Source: CAYSCS01 sp964429695
Lineage (GTDB): Bacteria; Acidobacteriota; Aminicenantia; Aminicenantales; Aminicenantaceae
Direction: 5' to 3'
Assembly (NCBI GenBank): GCA_964429695.1
Contig: CAYSCS010000063.1
Span: forward strand, 65,403 to 129,402
DNA length: 64,000 nucleotides
The stretch's first letter is position 1; each line of letters starts with the position of its first letter. Shown here one piece after another: positions 25,090 to 33,857 of the stretch. The notes under the pieces are model-generated. The model was not told the DNA's origin. It made no database searches and saw nothing but the letters and a program-made list of their open reading frames with translations. The position numbers and the translations under genes were made by a program.

Positions 25090-26805
25090 ATGAAAAAGTT
25101 GAAGTTCATCATCTTTACGCTTCTTATCTTTTCACTGTCGTTGTGCTCTCTTTTTAAGTCGAAAAAGATTTCCTATCCCACAGGAATAATCTTTCCCCTC
25201 GAAGAAGAATTGAATATTCTTTATGAGGGCGAAATAATCGAAGCTATGAGAAGAGAAGAAAATAATCTTTTTTTCTCTACAAGGAATGGATATGTTTATT
25301 GCGTGGAGGGAAAGGAAAGGAGAGTTCTCTGGAAATATAAAGCCCAAAATCAAATAAAAAGTGCTCTGTTTCAAGGGGAGGCTGGACTTTATTTTCTTGA
25401 TACAGATGATGTTCTTTATCACCTTGCGAAAAATGGAGATTTAATCTGGAAAAGAGACCTTAAGGAAAAAATAGGTAGCGGTATTGCAGTAGGAAGGCAG
25501 ATGGTATTTCTTACTACAGAAAGTGGGAAAATAATCGCTCTTGATGAGGCTTCAGGAAAGATTCAATGGTCTTTTCAAACCACTCACAGGCCTAGCACTC
25601 CCCCTTATTTTTCTCCTGAAGGGAGAATAATTTTTGGATGTGAAGACGGCAATCTTTATTTTCTTAATGAAAGAGGAGAAGAGGTCTTCAGATTCAGGCT
25701 CGATGCCAAGATTCAATCTTCTTTGTATGTTGAGGGAAATCTTCTCTATTTTGGAGCAAGTGACCAGTATTTTTACTGTTTTGATGCCCAGAAAAAGAGG
25801 ATAAAATGGAAGATAAAGACGGGAGGGAAAATCTTCTCCAGCATCAAGGCTGAAGGTAAAAGGATTTTCTTTCTCACCTGGAATGGAATTCTCTATTGCT
25901 TGAACAAGAAAAATGGCCATCTCCTCTGGTGGAATAGCATCCCTTCAAGAAGCTTTTACGAACTTGAAATTGTCGAGAAGAGGATAGTTGTCTCCTCTTT
26001 TTCGCCTCTCCTTGTAAGCTTTGACCTTGAAACAGGAGAAAAAATAGGCGATTTCAACGCTTCAGGAGAGCTGAAGTCGAATCCCCTCTGGCTTGAGCCC
26101 TATCTATTAATTAATATATATGATTCTAAAAAGGAGGAAGGAAGGCTTCTCTTCCTCAAAAAAAAGATTGACATCACCTTGAGACCCTCTAAAAAATCAC
26201 CCCAAAAGGAAGGAGAAGAAATAGTCTTTACGGCGAAAACTTCTGGTTTTTTTATGCCTGAATTTGAATTCTATCTTTCTCGCCTAAGTAGAGTTCTTTT
26301 CTTCCCTTCCTTTTTGCTCCTCGTGGAGTGGGAGAAGAGAGAATGTGTTCAGGCTAAATCGAAGCATGATAGCTGGTCTTGGTATCCCGAAGAAGAAGGA
26401 GTATATTTAGTAGAGGTTAGAGCAGAGGATGAGAAACAGAGTGCAGAAAAGAGGGTTTTCTTTATCATTGAAAAACCAGAGATTAAGGTTAACCTCCTTG
26501 CCTCAAAAAAGTCTCCTCAAGAGTTGAAGGAAGAAATCGTGTTTAAGGCCGTAGTCACAGGCTTTAAAAACCCGGAATATGAATTCCATCTCAGCTACTT
26601 GATAGGGATTAACCTGGACTCAATGCCGTTTATTTTTAAGACAATCTGGCAGCGCAGAGTGAGCAAGGAAAAGTCAAGAGAAAATTCTTGGATTTGGCAT
26701 CCAGAGAAGCCTGGAATTTACGAAGTGAGAGTGAGAGTCAGGGATGAGAGAGGGGAAGCTGAGGCAAGTATTTTCTACGAGATAAAAAAGGGAAGAGAAG
26801 ATTAA
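25090..26805 (+). CDS. PQQ/BamB-like beta-propeller lipoprotein with two tandem Ig-like domains
   Basis: A 571-residue lipoprotein (lipobox LSLC, Cys19). Residues about 40-355 are PQQ-type propeller blades, each with a buried Trp near GKIQWSFQ, RIKWKIK or GHLLWWN. From about 360 the chain has two related modules, 360-462 and 467-566. Each opens with KKSPQ, has a FE-F/H-LS strand and ends in W-Y/H-PEE/K-G-Y/I-V with a charged last strand. These resemble Ig-like/PKD folds. A scaffold or outer-membrane assembly role by analogy with BamB is inference; no PQQ-enzyme residues were noted. Confidence 0.82.
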   Translation: MKKLKFIIFTLLIFSLSLCSLFKSKKISYPTGIIFPLEEELNILYEGEIIEAMRREENNLFFSTRNGYVYCVEGKERRVLWKYKAQNQIKSALFQGEAGLYFLDTDDVLYHLAKNGDLIWKRDLKEKIGSGIAVGRQMVFLTTESGKIIALDEASGKIQWSFQTTHRPSTPPYFSPEGRIIFGCEDGNLYFLNERGEEVFRFRLDAKIQSSLYVEGNLLYFGASDQYFYCFDAQKKRIKWKIKTGGKIFSSIKAEGKRIFFLTWNGILYCLNKKNGHLLWWNSIPSRSFYELEIVEKRIVVSSFSPLLVSFDLETGEKIGDFNASGELKSNPLWLEPYLLINIYDSKKEEGRLLFLKKKIDITLRPSKKSPQKEGEEIVFTAKTSGFFMPEFEFYLSRLSRVLFFPSFLLLVEWEKRECVQAKSKHDSWSWYPEEEGVYLVEVRAEDEKQSAEKRVFFIIEKPEIKVNLLASKKSPQELKEEIVFKAVVTGFKNPEYEFHLSYLIGINLDSMPFIFKTIWQRRVSKEKSRENSWIWHPEKPGIYEVRVRVRDERGEAEASIFYEIKKGRED

Positions 26806-26838
26806 AATGGTTGAATAAAGAATAAAGGAGATTTTACC

Positions 26839-27384
26839 ATGAATAGAGAAGAGGCATTCGAGCTTCTAAGAATGCATCTTAAAAACCGAAACCTTCAAAA
26901 ACATTGCCTGGCTGTAGAGGCATGCATGAGGTCACTCGCAAAGCGTCTCGGTAAGGATGAAGAGAAATGGGGGCTTGCTGGAATCCTCCATGACCTTGAT
27001 TATGAAATAACTGAAAAAAGTCCAGAACTCCATACAACAGAAACGGTGAAGGTCCTCAGAGAAAAAGGAGTAGATGAGGACATAATCCATGCTATCCAGG
27101 CGCATGCCAATCAAGTTCCCTGTGAAAGCGAAATGGATTGGGCGATTTTCTCTATCGACCCTCTCACAGGGTTAATCATCGCAGCCACCTTGATGCACCC
27201 CAGCAAGAAGCTCAAAGAGATAGACCTAGGTTTTGTAAAAAGAAGATACAAGGAAAAAAGCTTTGCCAGGGGAGCAAAGAGGGAGGAAATAGAGCAGATT
27301 AAAAACATAGGGCTCGAGCTGGATGAATTCATATCGATATGCCTTGAAGCGATGCAAGGAATAGATAAAGAGCTAGGCCTTTGA
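26839..27384 (+). CDS. HD-domain protein
   Basis: A 181-residue HD-superfamily phosphohydrolase-like protein. Ligand candidates are His22 (LQKHCLAVE), the His51-Asp52 pair in GILHDLDYE, His87 or so in HAIQAHAN, and a late Asp in SIDPLTGLI. This HDIG form without other domains is widespread and its substrate is unknown; nucleotide monophosphates are typical. It starts 33 bases after the propeller gene behind AAAGGAG, so it is probably co-transcribed with it. Confidence 0.87.
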   Translation: MNREEAFELLRMHLKNRNLQKHCLAVEACMRSLAKRLGKDEEKWGLAGILHDLDYEITEKSPELHTTETVKVLREKGVDEDIIHAIQAHANQVPCESEMDWAIFSIDPLTGLIIAATLMHPSKKLKEIDLGFVKRRYKEKSFARGAKREEIEQIKNIGLELDEFISICLEAMQGIDKELGL

Positions 27385-27820
27385 GGAAAAGAAAAAGATT
27401 TAGCGCGAATTGAAAAAATTGTCCTTTTCTTTGCATAAAACGAGAGAAAAAAGAAGATTTCTTCTAACGAAGATAGAATGAAGAAATTAACCTGAAAGAT
27501 TGGATTAAGCCCCTTGAGAATTCAAAAAGAAATCTTGATGAGCTTTAAGGAGAATTTTACTTATCTCTTGATTGGGCTGAATGGTTACTTGCTTCCTGAG
27601 TGCACAATTAAAGAAGTCGCTTGCTTTAAAGCGAGAAGAGAGCCTCGGAGTTTGTAACAAGAACGAGCTAGGGATCACAAGGAGTTAAGGCCTCTCCGCA
27701 AGCTTCAATGGCTAAAACTCAATGGGCACTCGGATACCTAGTGGAACGAAAAGGAGGGGCTTCGTTCTGGGTAAATTAGATATCTCAGGGAAAGGGGGGT
27801 GTTTAAAATTCAAAGAATTA
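27385..27820. other. Intergenic upstream of pruA
   Basis: About 430 bases without a supported gene. A plus-strand open frame at 27722 runs into pruA out of frame and looks accidental. Short hairpins (AGAAG-attt-CTTCT near 27455) lack T-runs. Confidence 0.45.
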
Positions 27821-27849
27821 TTGAACTCAATCTTAAAAAATATTATATT
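27821..27849 (+). promoter_or_regulatory. Promoter for pruA-mobB genes
   Basis: TTGAAC at 27821-27826, a 17-base spacer and TATATT at 27844-27849. The predicted start is near 27856, followed by AAGGAGGAAG ahead of the ATG at 27894. Confidence 0.45.
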
Positions 27850-27893
27850 TAAAACTTCAGAAAATTATTTTCTATGCTCGAAGGAGGAAGAGA

Positions 27894-29522
27894 ATGAACG
27901 CATTGGTGAAAATCCCTGTGCCCAAAAACGAACCAGTTTACAGCTATGAGCCAGGTTCAGTAGAAAAGGAGGCCTTAAAGGAGCAATTGAGAAAAATGTT
28001 GAATGAAGAGATTGAGATTCCGTTAATCATCGGGGGGAAAGAGATTCGCACAGGAGAACTTGCTGAATGTCGTTGTCCCCATGATCACAGGCACGTGCTG
28101 GCAAAATACCACAAAGCCGGCCCTGAAGAAATAGAGATGGCTATCAAGGAAGCGAAAAAAGCGTGGGAAGAATGGTCCGAGACAGATTGGGTCTCCAGGG
28201 CATCAATATTCCTTCGCGCTGCGGAGCTTCTCTCAAGCCGATATCGCTACATCTTGAATGCGGCAACCATGCTTGGACAATCGAAGACAGTCCATCAAGC
28301 AGAAATAGACTCGGCTTGTGAGTTAATAGATTTTTATCGATTTAATCCTTATTACATGAGTCAAATATATTCTCAACAGCCTGAATCCTCAGCTGCCACC
28401 TGGAATTATATTGAATACAGGGCCCTTGAAGGGTTTGTGTTTGCCGTCACTCCCTTTAATTTTACGGCTATCGCAGGAAATCTACCCACTTCGCCCGCAA
28501 TGATGGGAAACACTGTATTGTGGAAACCAGCTTCTACGGCAGTTTATTCTGCCTATTATCTGACTCAGCTTTGGAAGGAGGCAGGACTGCCAGAGGGAGT
28601 TATAAATTTCATTCCTGGGCCTGGGAGGTATGTCGGAGATCCTGTGCTCGAGAAACCAGACCTGGCGGGAGTTCATTTCACAGGAAGCACAACTGTTTTT
28701 CAAGACATGTGGAAGACAATTGGAGCAAACATAAAGAAATATCACACTTATCCCAGGATTGTGGGAGAGACGGGTGGTAAAGATTTCGTGTTTGTCCATG
28801 CCTCAGCGAATCCAGAAGAGGTGGTGACAGCATTAATCAGAGGAGCGTTCGAGTATCAGGGACAGAAATGCTCTGCTGCCAGCCGCACTTATATCCCTAA
28901 GAATCTTTGGCCTGAGATCAAAAAGATGCTCATAGATGAAGTAAAGACAATAAAGATGGGAGATGTCTTGGATTTTTCGAATTTTATGGGGGCTGTGATT
29001 GATAAACTTGCCTTTGAGAGCATCGTTGGATATATAGAGTATGCCAAAGAGTCACCTGAAGTGGAGATTCTCTGTGGTGGGAATTACGATGATTCAAGGG
29101 GCTATTTCATTGAGCCTACCGTAATCTTGGTTTTAAACCCGAAGAATAAGCTGATGGAGGAGGAGATATTTGGGCCAGTCCTCTCTGTCTACGTCTATCC
29201 TGAAACAGAATATGAAGAGACACTCAGACTCTGTGATGAGACTTCGAGCTACGGCTTGACAGGTTCCATTTTCGCCACTGAGAGGAGAGCAATCATTCAG
29301 GCTTTGAAGGCTCTCCGACATGCGGCAGGGAATTTTTATATAAATGATAAACCCACAGGTGCCGTCGTAGGCCAGCAGCCATTCGGTGGAGCCAGAGCTT
29401 CGGGAACAAACGATAAAGCAGGCTCCTACCTCAACCTTTTAAGATGGACAAGCGCAAGAACAGTAAAAGAAAATTTAAACCCTCCTCGAAACTACCGGTA
29501 TCCTTTTTTAAAGGAAGAGTGA
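27894..29522 (+). CDS. pruA: L-glutamate gamma-semialdehyde (1-pyrroline-5-carboxylate) dehydrogenase
   Basis: A 542-residue aldehyde dehydrogenase of the stand-alone P5C dehydrogenase type (as in the human ALDH4A1 form). It oxidises glutamate semialdehyde to glutamate with NAD+. The catalytic Glu is in GETGGKDF (about 290) and the nucleophilic Cys in GQKCSAASR (about 325). NADP-fold and oligomer features include FTGSTTVF and the C-terminal PFGGARASGTNDKAGS. Proline dehydrogenase is not adjacent, so its substrate may come from ornithine or arginine. mobB follows three bases after the stop. Confidence 0.94.
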   Translation: MNALVKIPVPKNEPVYSYEPGSVEKEALKEQLRKMLNEEIEIPLIIGGKEIRTGELAECRCPHDHRHVLAKYHKAGPEEIEMAIKEAKKAWEEWSETDWVSRASIFLRAAELLSSRYRYILNAATMLGQSKTVHQAEIDSACELIDFYRFNPYYMSQIYSQQPESSAATWNYIEYRALEGFVFAVTPFNFTAIAGNLPTSPAMMGNTVLWKPASTAVYSAYYLTQLWKEAGLPEGVINFIPGPGRYVGDPVLEKPDLAGVHFTGSTTVFQDMWKTIGANIKKYHTYPRIVGETGGKDFVFVHASANPEEVVTALIRGAFEYQGQKCSAASRTYIPKNLWPEIKKMLIDEVKTIKMGDVLDFSNFMGAVIDKLAFESIVGYIEYAKESPEVEILCGGNYDDSRGYFIEPTVILVLNPKNKLMEEEIFGPVLSVYVYPETEYEETLRLCDETSSYGLTGSIFATERRAIIQALKALRHAAGNFYINDKPTGAVVGQQPFGGARASGTNDKAGSYLNLLRWTSARTVKENLNPPRNYRYPFLKEE

Positions 29523-29524
29523 GG

Positions 29525-30004
29525 ATGAAGATTTTTGCCATTGTTGGGCCCTCAGGGAGCGGAAAAACAAGGTTGTTGAGTCAGCTCATTCTCGAGTTGA
29601 AGAAGGATGGATATGAAGTGGCAGTCATTAAACATTGTGCTCTTGGATTTCAACTGGACAGAGAAGGGAAAGATTCTCAGCGGCTGATGGAGAGTGGTTC
29701 AGATGGAGTCGCTCTCGTTGCTCCAGAGAGAGTAGCCATTTTTTTAAGGGCTGAAAATGAGGTTTCTCTTAGAAAAATTGCAGAAGATTATTTTAAGAAC
29801 GCAGATTTTGTCCTAATTGAAGGGGGAAGGGAGGAGAAAACTTTAAAAAAAATTGCAATTATCACTGAGGAAGCTCAAGAAGTTCTTTTGCCAAAAGAAG
29901 AGGAGCTCATTGCCGTGGTAACAAAAAACAAAACGAATCTTTCTCTTCCTGTTTTCAAGCCGGAAGAGGTGAAGGAGCTTGCCTCATTTCTCGAGAATTA
30001 CTAA
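29525..30004 (+). CDS. mobB: Molybdopterin-guanine dinucleotide biosynthesis protein B
   Basis: A 159-residue P-loop GTPase, from the ATG at 29525 two bases past the pruA stop. Upstream in-frame codons (29444 on) lie inside pruA and are not protein-like. The P-loop GPSGSGKT is at residues 8-15, followed by a KHCALGFQLDREGKDSQRL stretch and VLIEGGREE, the family's Walker B-like element. MobB assists attachment of GMP to the Mo or W pterin. It lies in the same block as the AOR gene and the MoaD-like gene, consistent with a tungsten-pterin enzyme. AOR itself normally carries bis-pterin without GMP, so the link is not strict. Confidence 0.9.
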   Translation: MKIFAIVGPSGSGKTRLLSQLILELKKDGYEVAVIKHCALGFQLDREGKDSQRLMESGSDGVALVAPERVAIFLRAENEVSLRKIAEDYFKNADFVLIEGGREEKTLKKIAIITEEAQEVLLPKEEELIAVVTKNKTNLSLPVFKPEEVKELASFLENY

Positions 30005-30036
30005 AAAATGAAAGTTTTAAAAGGAGTAAACCTGAG

Positions 30037-30657
30037 ATGAAAGATTTCAAACAATGGATTTGGTTTCTGTTTTTCGGTTCTTTATGGGGCATTTTTGAAG
30101 TGATTTTTGGTGAGCCTTTCTTTAGAGATAAAGTCCCTCATGCTTCAGTGTTTCTTTCCACTTGGGCATTTTTTGTTCTGGCATTGGCAAGGGGAATTCG
30201 AAATATCCCTGGGAGCTCAAGCATCATCGGAATTTTTGCGGCCCTATTCAAATTGGTGAATGTTTCACCATTTTTTTGTCATCTTCTTGGCATTATAACC
30301 CTGGGTTTAGCTTTTGATTTTTTTTCTACTCTCCTCTTAAAACCCAGAAGAAGTCTCTTTCCCTGGGCCACCCTGACTGGTATCTTGAGTTCTTATGGAG
30401 GTTATTCTCTCTTCGCCTTAATCATTACCTATCTCATCCGTTATGAATATTGGACTTCAGGGGGAATAGAGAAGGTTCTCCAGCATATATTTGTCGAGGG
30501 TAGCTTTGCTAGTTTCATCTCTCTCTTTATTGTTCCTTTGGGCTTGTGGCTAGGGTCGAGGGAGAAGGTTCTCGAAGAGTATCGTTCAAAATGGGCATCA
30601 GTAGGGGCGGTGATGGCTCTTGTCTTATTCTGGACTCTGGGAAGAGTGATTGGATAG
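30037..30657 (+). CDS. Unknown 6-7 TM membrane protein in the AOR cluster
   Basis: A 206-residue protein with hydrophobic segments at about 7-26, 38-55, 62-82, 84-101, 112-138, 160-176 and 185-203. It opens with WFLFFGSLWGIFEVIFG. Size and segment count resemble small substrate-binding (S) components of ECF transporters or the ThiW type, but no diagnostic motif is certain. It sits 32 bases after mobB and 121 bases ahead of the ferredoxin gene. A role in uptake of a metal oxyanion or cofactor precursor is guesswork. Start: AAAGGAG precedes the ATG. Confidence 0.65.
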   Translation: MKDFKQWIWFLFFGSLWGIFEVIFGEPFFRDKVPHASVFLSTWAFFVLALARGIRNIPGSSSIIGIFAALFKLVNVSPFFCHLLGIITLGLAFDFFSTLLLKPRRSLFPWATLTGILSSYGGYSLFALIITYLIRYEYWTSGGIEKVLQHIFVEGSFASFISLFIVPLGLWLGSREKVLEEYRSKWASVGAVMALVLFWTLGRVIG

Positions 30658-30778
30658 ATTCACCCTCCCTATAAAAATTAGCTTTAATTTATGCGACTCC
30701 ATTTTCGAAAACCTGAAATTAAGATGAGCGCAAACGATCATAATAATTTTGATTTTTTAAGAGGAAAGGGAGTTTAAG

Positions 30779-31195
30779 ATGAGAATAAAGGTAAACAGAA
30801 ATAAATGCACGGGTTGTCGGCTTTGCCTTCAGATATGCGCCATTGAGCACTTCCAGGAGATAAACCCCAAGAAAGCAGCTTTAAGAATAGAAGCAAAATT
30901 TCCTGACCCAGGAAGATTTAGGCCTTATGTGTGCACGCAATGCGGGAAGTGTGCCGAGGTCTGCCCGGAAGAGGCAATCCAGGAGAATGAAAATGGTGCA
31001 TACATTGTAGACAAAGAAAAATGTACAAATTGTGGAGAGTGTGTGCAGGCGTGCCCCGTGGGGGTTGTCTTCCAGCATCCTGATCTTGATTATGTCATCA
31101 TCTGTGATTTCTGCATGGAATGCATCGGGGTGTGCAACACTTCTGCCCTCGTCCCTTGGGAAAAAGCGCCGAAGACTCTAACAAAGGAGGTATGA
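30779..31195 (+). CDS. Polyferredoxin with four 4Fe-4S motifs, AOR partner
   Basis: A 138-residue iron-sulfur protein. Four sets of C-x2-C-x2-C-x3-C are at Cys10/13/16/20, 52/55/58/62, 82/85/88/92 and 109/112/115/119. Proline follows the fourth Cys in sets 2 and 3, as in bacterial ferredoxins. Such proteins lie directly ahead of AOR genes and take electrons from the tungstopterin enzyme. It ends one base before the AOR start codon with GGAGGT overlapping its last codons. Electrons may then go to NADH or H2-forming systems that are not in this window. Confidence 0.93.
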   Translation: MRIKVNRNKCTGCRLCLQICAIEHFQEINPKKAALRIEAKFPDPGRFRPYVCTQCGKCAEVCPEEAIQENENGAYIVDKEKCTNCGECVQACPVGVVFQHPDLDYVIICDFCMECIGVCNTSALVPWEKAPKTLTKEV

Positions 31196-31196
31196 A

Positions 31197-33116
31197 ATGG
31201 CTAATGGGCTTGCAGGAACTACCCTAAGAATTGACCTGAGAAATGGGGAAATAAAGCGTTTCCCTACCGATGAGAGCCTTTATCGCAACTGGCATGGAGG
31301 CCGAGGTATCATTGCCAAGATTTTGTATGACGAAGTCCCACGAGATGCAGATCCCTTAGGAGAAGAGAACATTTTAATTTTGAATGCAGGAATAATGAGC
31401 GGAAGTTTCATCCCTGCTGGTTCAAAAGTTTCTTTTGGTTCCATTTCTCCTCTCACCAACGGACACGGAGATTCAAATATGGGAGGTCATCTGGGACCGA
31501 TGCTCAAATTTGCAGGGTATGATATGGTCATTTTCGAGGGGATTTCACCCCATCCGGTATATCTTTATATTGATAACGAGAAAGTGGAGTTAAGAGATGC
31601 ATCCAAATACTGGGGGATGAAATCTCTTGAATGTGAGGCCCGATTAAAGAAGGACCTGGGTGAGGACTTTGAAATTGCAACCATAGGTCCTGCAGGAGAA
31701 AATGGAGTCTTATTTTCCTGTATAACCCATGATTTTGGTCGCCAGGCAGGAAGAACAGGTCAAGGAGCAGTGATGGGCTCTAAGAAGCTAAAGGCAATTG
31801 CAATTAGAGGGAACAGATCTCTCCATGTCCATGACTTAAAGGGATTGAGAAAACAGGTGAAGGGAATCATCGAACGCACCAAGGTTCATCCAAACATGGA
31901 ACCCTGGCAGAAATATGGAACATCTTTCTTTATGCGCTGGTCAAATGATAACGCCGTGCTTCCCGCATATAACTTCAGAACAACTTACTATCCTGATGTA
32001 GATAAAATTGATGGTGATCAACTCGTGGAGAAATGCCTCATTACTCATAAGGCATGTTTTGGTTGCTGGATGAACTGTGGAAAATATACAAAGGCAGTCA
32101 TTCCTGGGAAACCTGAAGTCCATCTGGAAGGTCCAGAGTATGAAACAGGTTCAACCTGCGGGTCAAACCTGGGGATGAAGGATATAAATCATGTTGCTTA
32201 CATCAACTGGCTTGTGGATGAACTTGGCATGGATTCCATGTCTTCAGGAGGAGTAATAGCTTTTGCCATGGAGTGTTTTGAAAGAGGGTTGATAACTGAA
32301 AAAGACCTTGAAGGCCATACCCTGAAATGGGGTTCAGTGGATGATGTGGAACATTTCCTGGACATGGTAGTCAATAAGAGAGGAATAGGAGAGTGGTTCG
32401 CTCAGGGAACAAAAAGAGCTGCGGAAAAAATTGGGCGTGGTAGCGAGAAATTCGCCATGCAGGTCAAGGGCCAGGAGTTGTCAGGTTATGACGGGCGCTG
32501 GGCCCCAGGAATGCTCCTTTCTTATATGACCGCTGATATAGGAGCTCATCATAATCGAAGCTGGACTATTACTGTGGATATAGCAGAGGGAAGAGAAAAG
32601 GTTGAAGGAAGAGCAAAGATTGTTGTTTATCTCCAACATATCAGGCCTCTTTTTGATACTTGGTGTATCTGTCGGCTTTTCTGGGGAGAGCTGGACATAA
32701 CCCATGAAGAGTTGGTTGAATCTCTGAACTACATCACGGGATGGGGAGTCTCTGTAGAAGAAACGTTGAGAATTTCTGAAAAAATCTGGAACTTAAACCG
32801 CTGCCATTACATTGAGAGAAACAGGGCAAATGGCCGCTTTTTTGACTATCCTCCTGCCCGTTCTTGGGAAGATAAGATACCCGACGGACCAGGTAAAGGG
32901 AAAGGTTTAACCAAAGAACAGATTGAAAAGATGCTCGATGAGTATTATGATGCACGTGGCTGGGATAGACAGGGAAACCCAACTCGAGAAGTTCTGGAAG
33001 ACCTGGGGATTGGCTATGCAGCTGATAACTTAGAGAAACTTGGTTTTCTGGGGAAGCCAATTCCTGGGGGAATCCCTCCTGTTCGGGGCGAGAAGTACAA
33101 GCCAAAGGCGTTCTAA
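31197..33116 (+). CDS. aor: Aldehyde:ferredoxin oxidoreductase (tungsten-pterin enzyme)
   Basis: A 639-residue member of the AOR family, which oxidises aldehydes to carboxylic acids with ferredoxin as acceptor. The Fe-S ligands are Cys287, Cys290 and Cys294 (CFGCWMNC). The fourth is Cys490 or Cys492 in FDTWCICRLF; these positions are nearly the same as Cys288/291/295/494 of the Pyrococcus enzyme. Pterin-contact segments such as GGRGIIAK and AGSKVSFGS are present. It is co-transcribed with the polyferredoxin and followed by a MoaD-like gene. The exact substrate is not readable; amino-acid-derived aldehydes are likely in a peptide fermenter. Confidence 0.93.
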   Translation: MANGLAGTTLRIDLRNGEIKRFPTDESLYRNWHGGRGIIAKILYDEVPRDADPLGEENILILNAGIMSGSFIPAGSKVSFGSISPLTNGHGDSNMGGHLGPMLKFAGYDMVIFEGISPHPVYLYIDNEKVELRDASKYWGMKSLECEARLKKDLGEDFEIATIGPAGENGVLFSCITHDFGRQAGRTGQGAVMGSKKLKAIAIRGNRSLHVHDLKGLRKQVKGIIERTKVHPNMEPWQKYGTSFFMRWSNDNAVLPAYNFRTTYYPDVDKIDGDQLVEKCLITHKACFGCWMNCGKYTKAVIPGKPEVHLEGPEYETGSTCGSNLGMKDINHVAYINWLVDELGMDSMSSGGVIAFAMECFERGLITEKDLEGHTLKWGSVDDVEHFLDMVVNKRGIGEWFAQGTKRAAEKIGRGSEKFAMQVKGQELSGYDGRWAPGMLLSYMTADIGAHHNRSWTITVDIAEGREKVEGRAKIVVYLQHIRPLFDTWCICRLFWGELDITHEELVESLNYITGWGVSVEETLRISEKIWNLNRCHYIERNRANGRFFDYPPARSWEDKIPDGPGKGKGLTKEQIEKMLDEYYDARGWDRQGNPTREVLEDLGIGYAADNLEKLGFLGKPIPGGIPPVRGEKYKPKAF

Positions 33117-33138
33117 GTTCATGAAGAGGGAGGGGGGA

Positions 33139-33378
33139 ATGGTCATTTATCTTAAAGCAGGAAGTGAGCTAAGAAACAGGTTGAACCCAGATGTGGATTA
33201 TTACACTCGAAGGGTTGTGACTCAGCCCGGGAAGACCATAAGGGAGATTCTGGTTGATCTCGGTATTAATCCGGGGCTTGTTGCATTTGGTTACACGAGA
33301 GGCAGGTTAGTGAGGCTTGATCATGTGCCAAAAGATGGTGAAATAATCACCCTAAAGCCCCCTGTATCAGGAGGATAA
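33139..33378 (+). CDS. MoaD/ThiS-family sulfur carrier
   Basis: A 79-residue ubiquitin-fold protein ending in the diglycine PPVSGG that is adenylated and thiocarboxylated in the family. I use the ATG at 33139, behind GGGAGGGG (33128-33137); an ATG at 33121 is in frame but weaker. Position right after the AOR gene (22 bases) suggests it donates the dithiolene sulfur of the W/Mo pterin, as MoaD paralogues in AOR clusters do. A role in thiamine sulfur transfer cannot be excluded. Confidence 0.87.
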   Translation: MVIYLKAGSELRNRLNPDVDYYTRRVVTQPGKTIREILVDLGINPGLVAFGYTRGRLVRLDHVPKDGEIITLKPPVSGG

Positions 33379-33410
33379 GAGGAGCCTGAGTTTACTTCCT
33401 TGAGATAAAA

Positions 33411-33620
33411 TTGAAGGTTACCTTAGAGATTTCAGTCGAGGAGCTTGTTGCTTGTTTCCCAGAGACAATCTCCTATCTGTCAAAGAAGGGAGTGAGATGT
33501 GTAAGGTGTAGTGAGCCTTTCTGGGGGACATTGGGAGAATTATTAGAAGAAGAAGCGATTGAAGACCCTCAGGCATTAATCGAAGAAATAAATATCTATA
33601 TCCAAAGAAAGAGAAAGTAA
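33411..33620 (+). CDS. DUF1858-type redox disulfide protein
   Basis: A 69-residue protein starting from TTG. It matches the small DUF1858/hybrid-cluster-associated disulfide domain: VEELVACFPETISYLSKKG, a CVRC pair at Cys30 and Cys33, then WGTLGELLEEEAI. The CxxC may be a redox switch or metal site, and family function is not known. It continues the AOR gene block (32-base gap), which hints at a redox partner role. No strong ribosome site precedes the TTG. Confidence 0.75.
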   Translation: MKVTLEISVEELVACFPETISYLSKKGVRCVRCSEPFWGTLGELLEEEAIEDPQALIEEINIYIQRKRK

Positions 33621-33656
33621 GCTAAAAATGACTCATCTTTTAAGGAGAAAAAGTAG

Positions 33657-33857
33657 ATGGAAAAAAGGTTGTTACGCTCGCAAAAACAGAAGATGATTGC
33701 TGGAGTTTGCGGGGGGTTGGCTGAATACTTTAAAATCGATGTTTCTCTCATTCGCCTTCTCTTCGTGGCCATCTGCCTCTTAACTGCCCTGCTTCCTATG
33801 CTCATTTTCTATGTAATTGCCTGGATCATCGTCCCCTTGGAAGAGAGAGCTAACTGA
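33657..33857 (+). CDS. PspC-domain membrane protein
   Basis: A 66-residue protein formed by one PspC domain: RSQKQKMIAGVCGGLAEYFKIDVSLIRLLF followed by a long hydrophobic segment and PLEE. Small PspC proteins are envelope-stress related or of unknown role. AAGGAGAAAAAG precedes the ATG. It is the last gene of the AOR block and may be only accidentally placed there. Confidence 0.9.
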   Translation: MEKRLLRSQKQKMIAGVCGGLAEYFKIDVSLIRLLFVAICLLTALLPMLIFYVIAWIIVPLEERAN

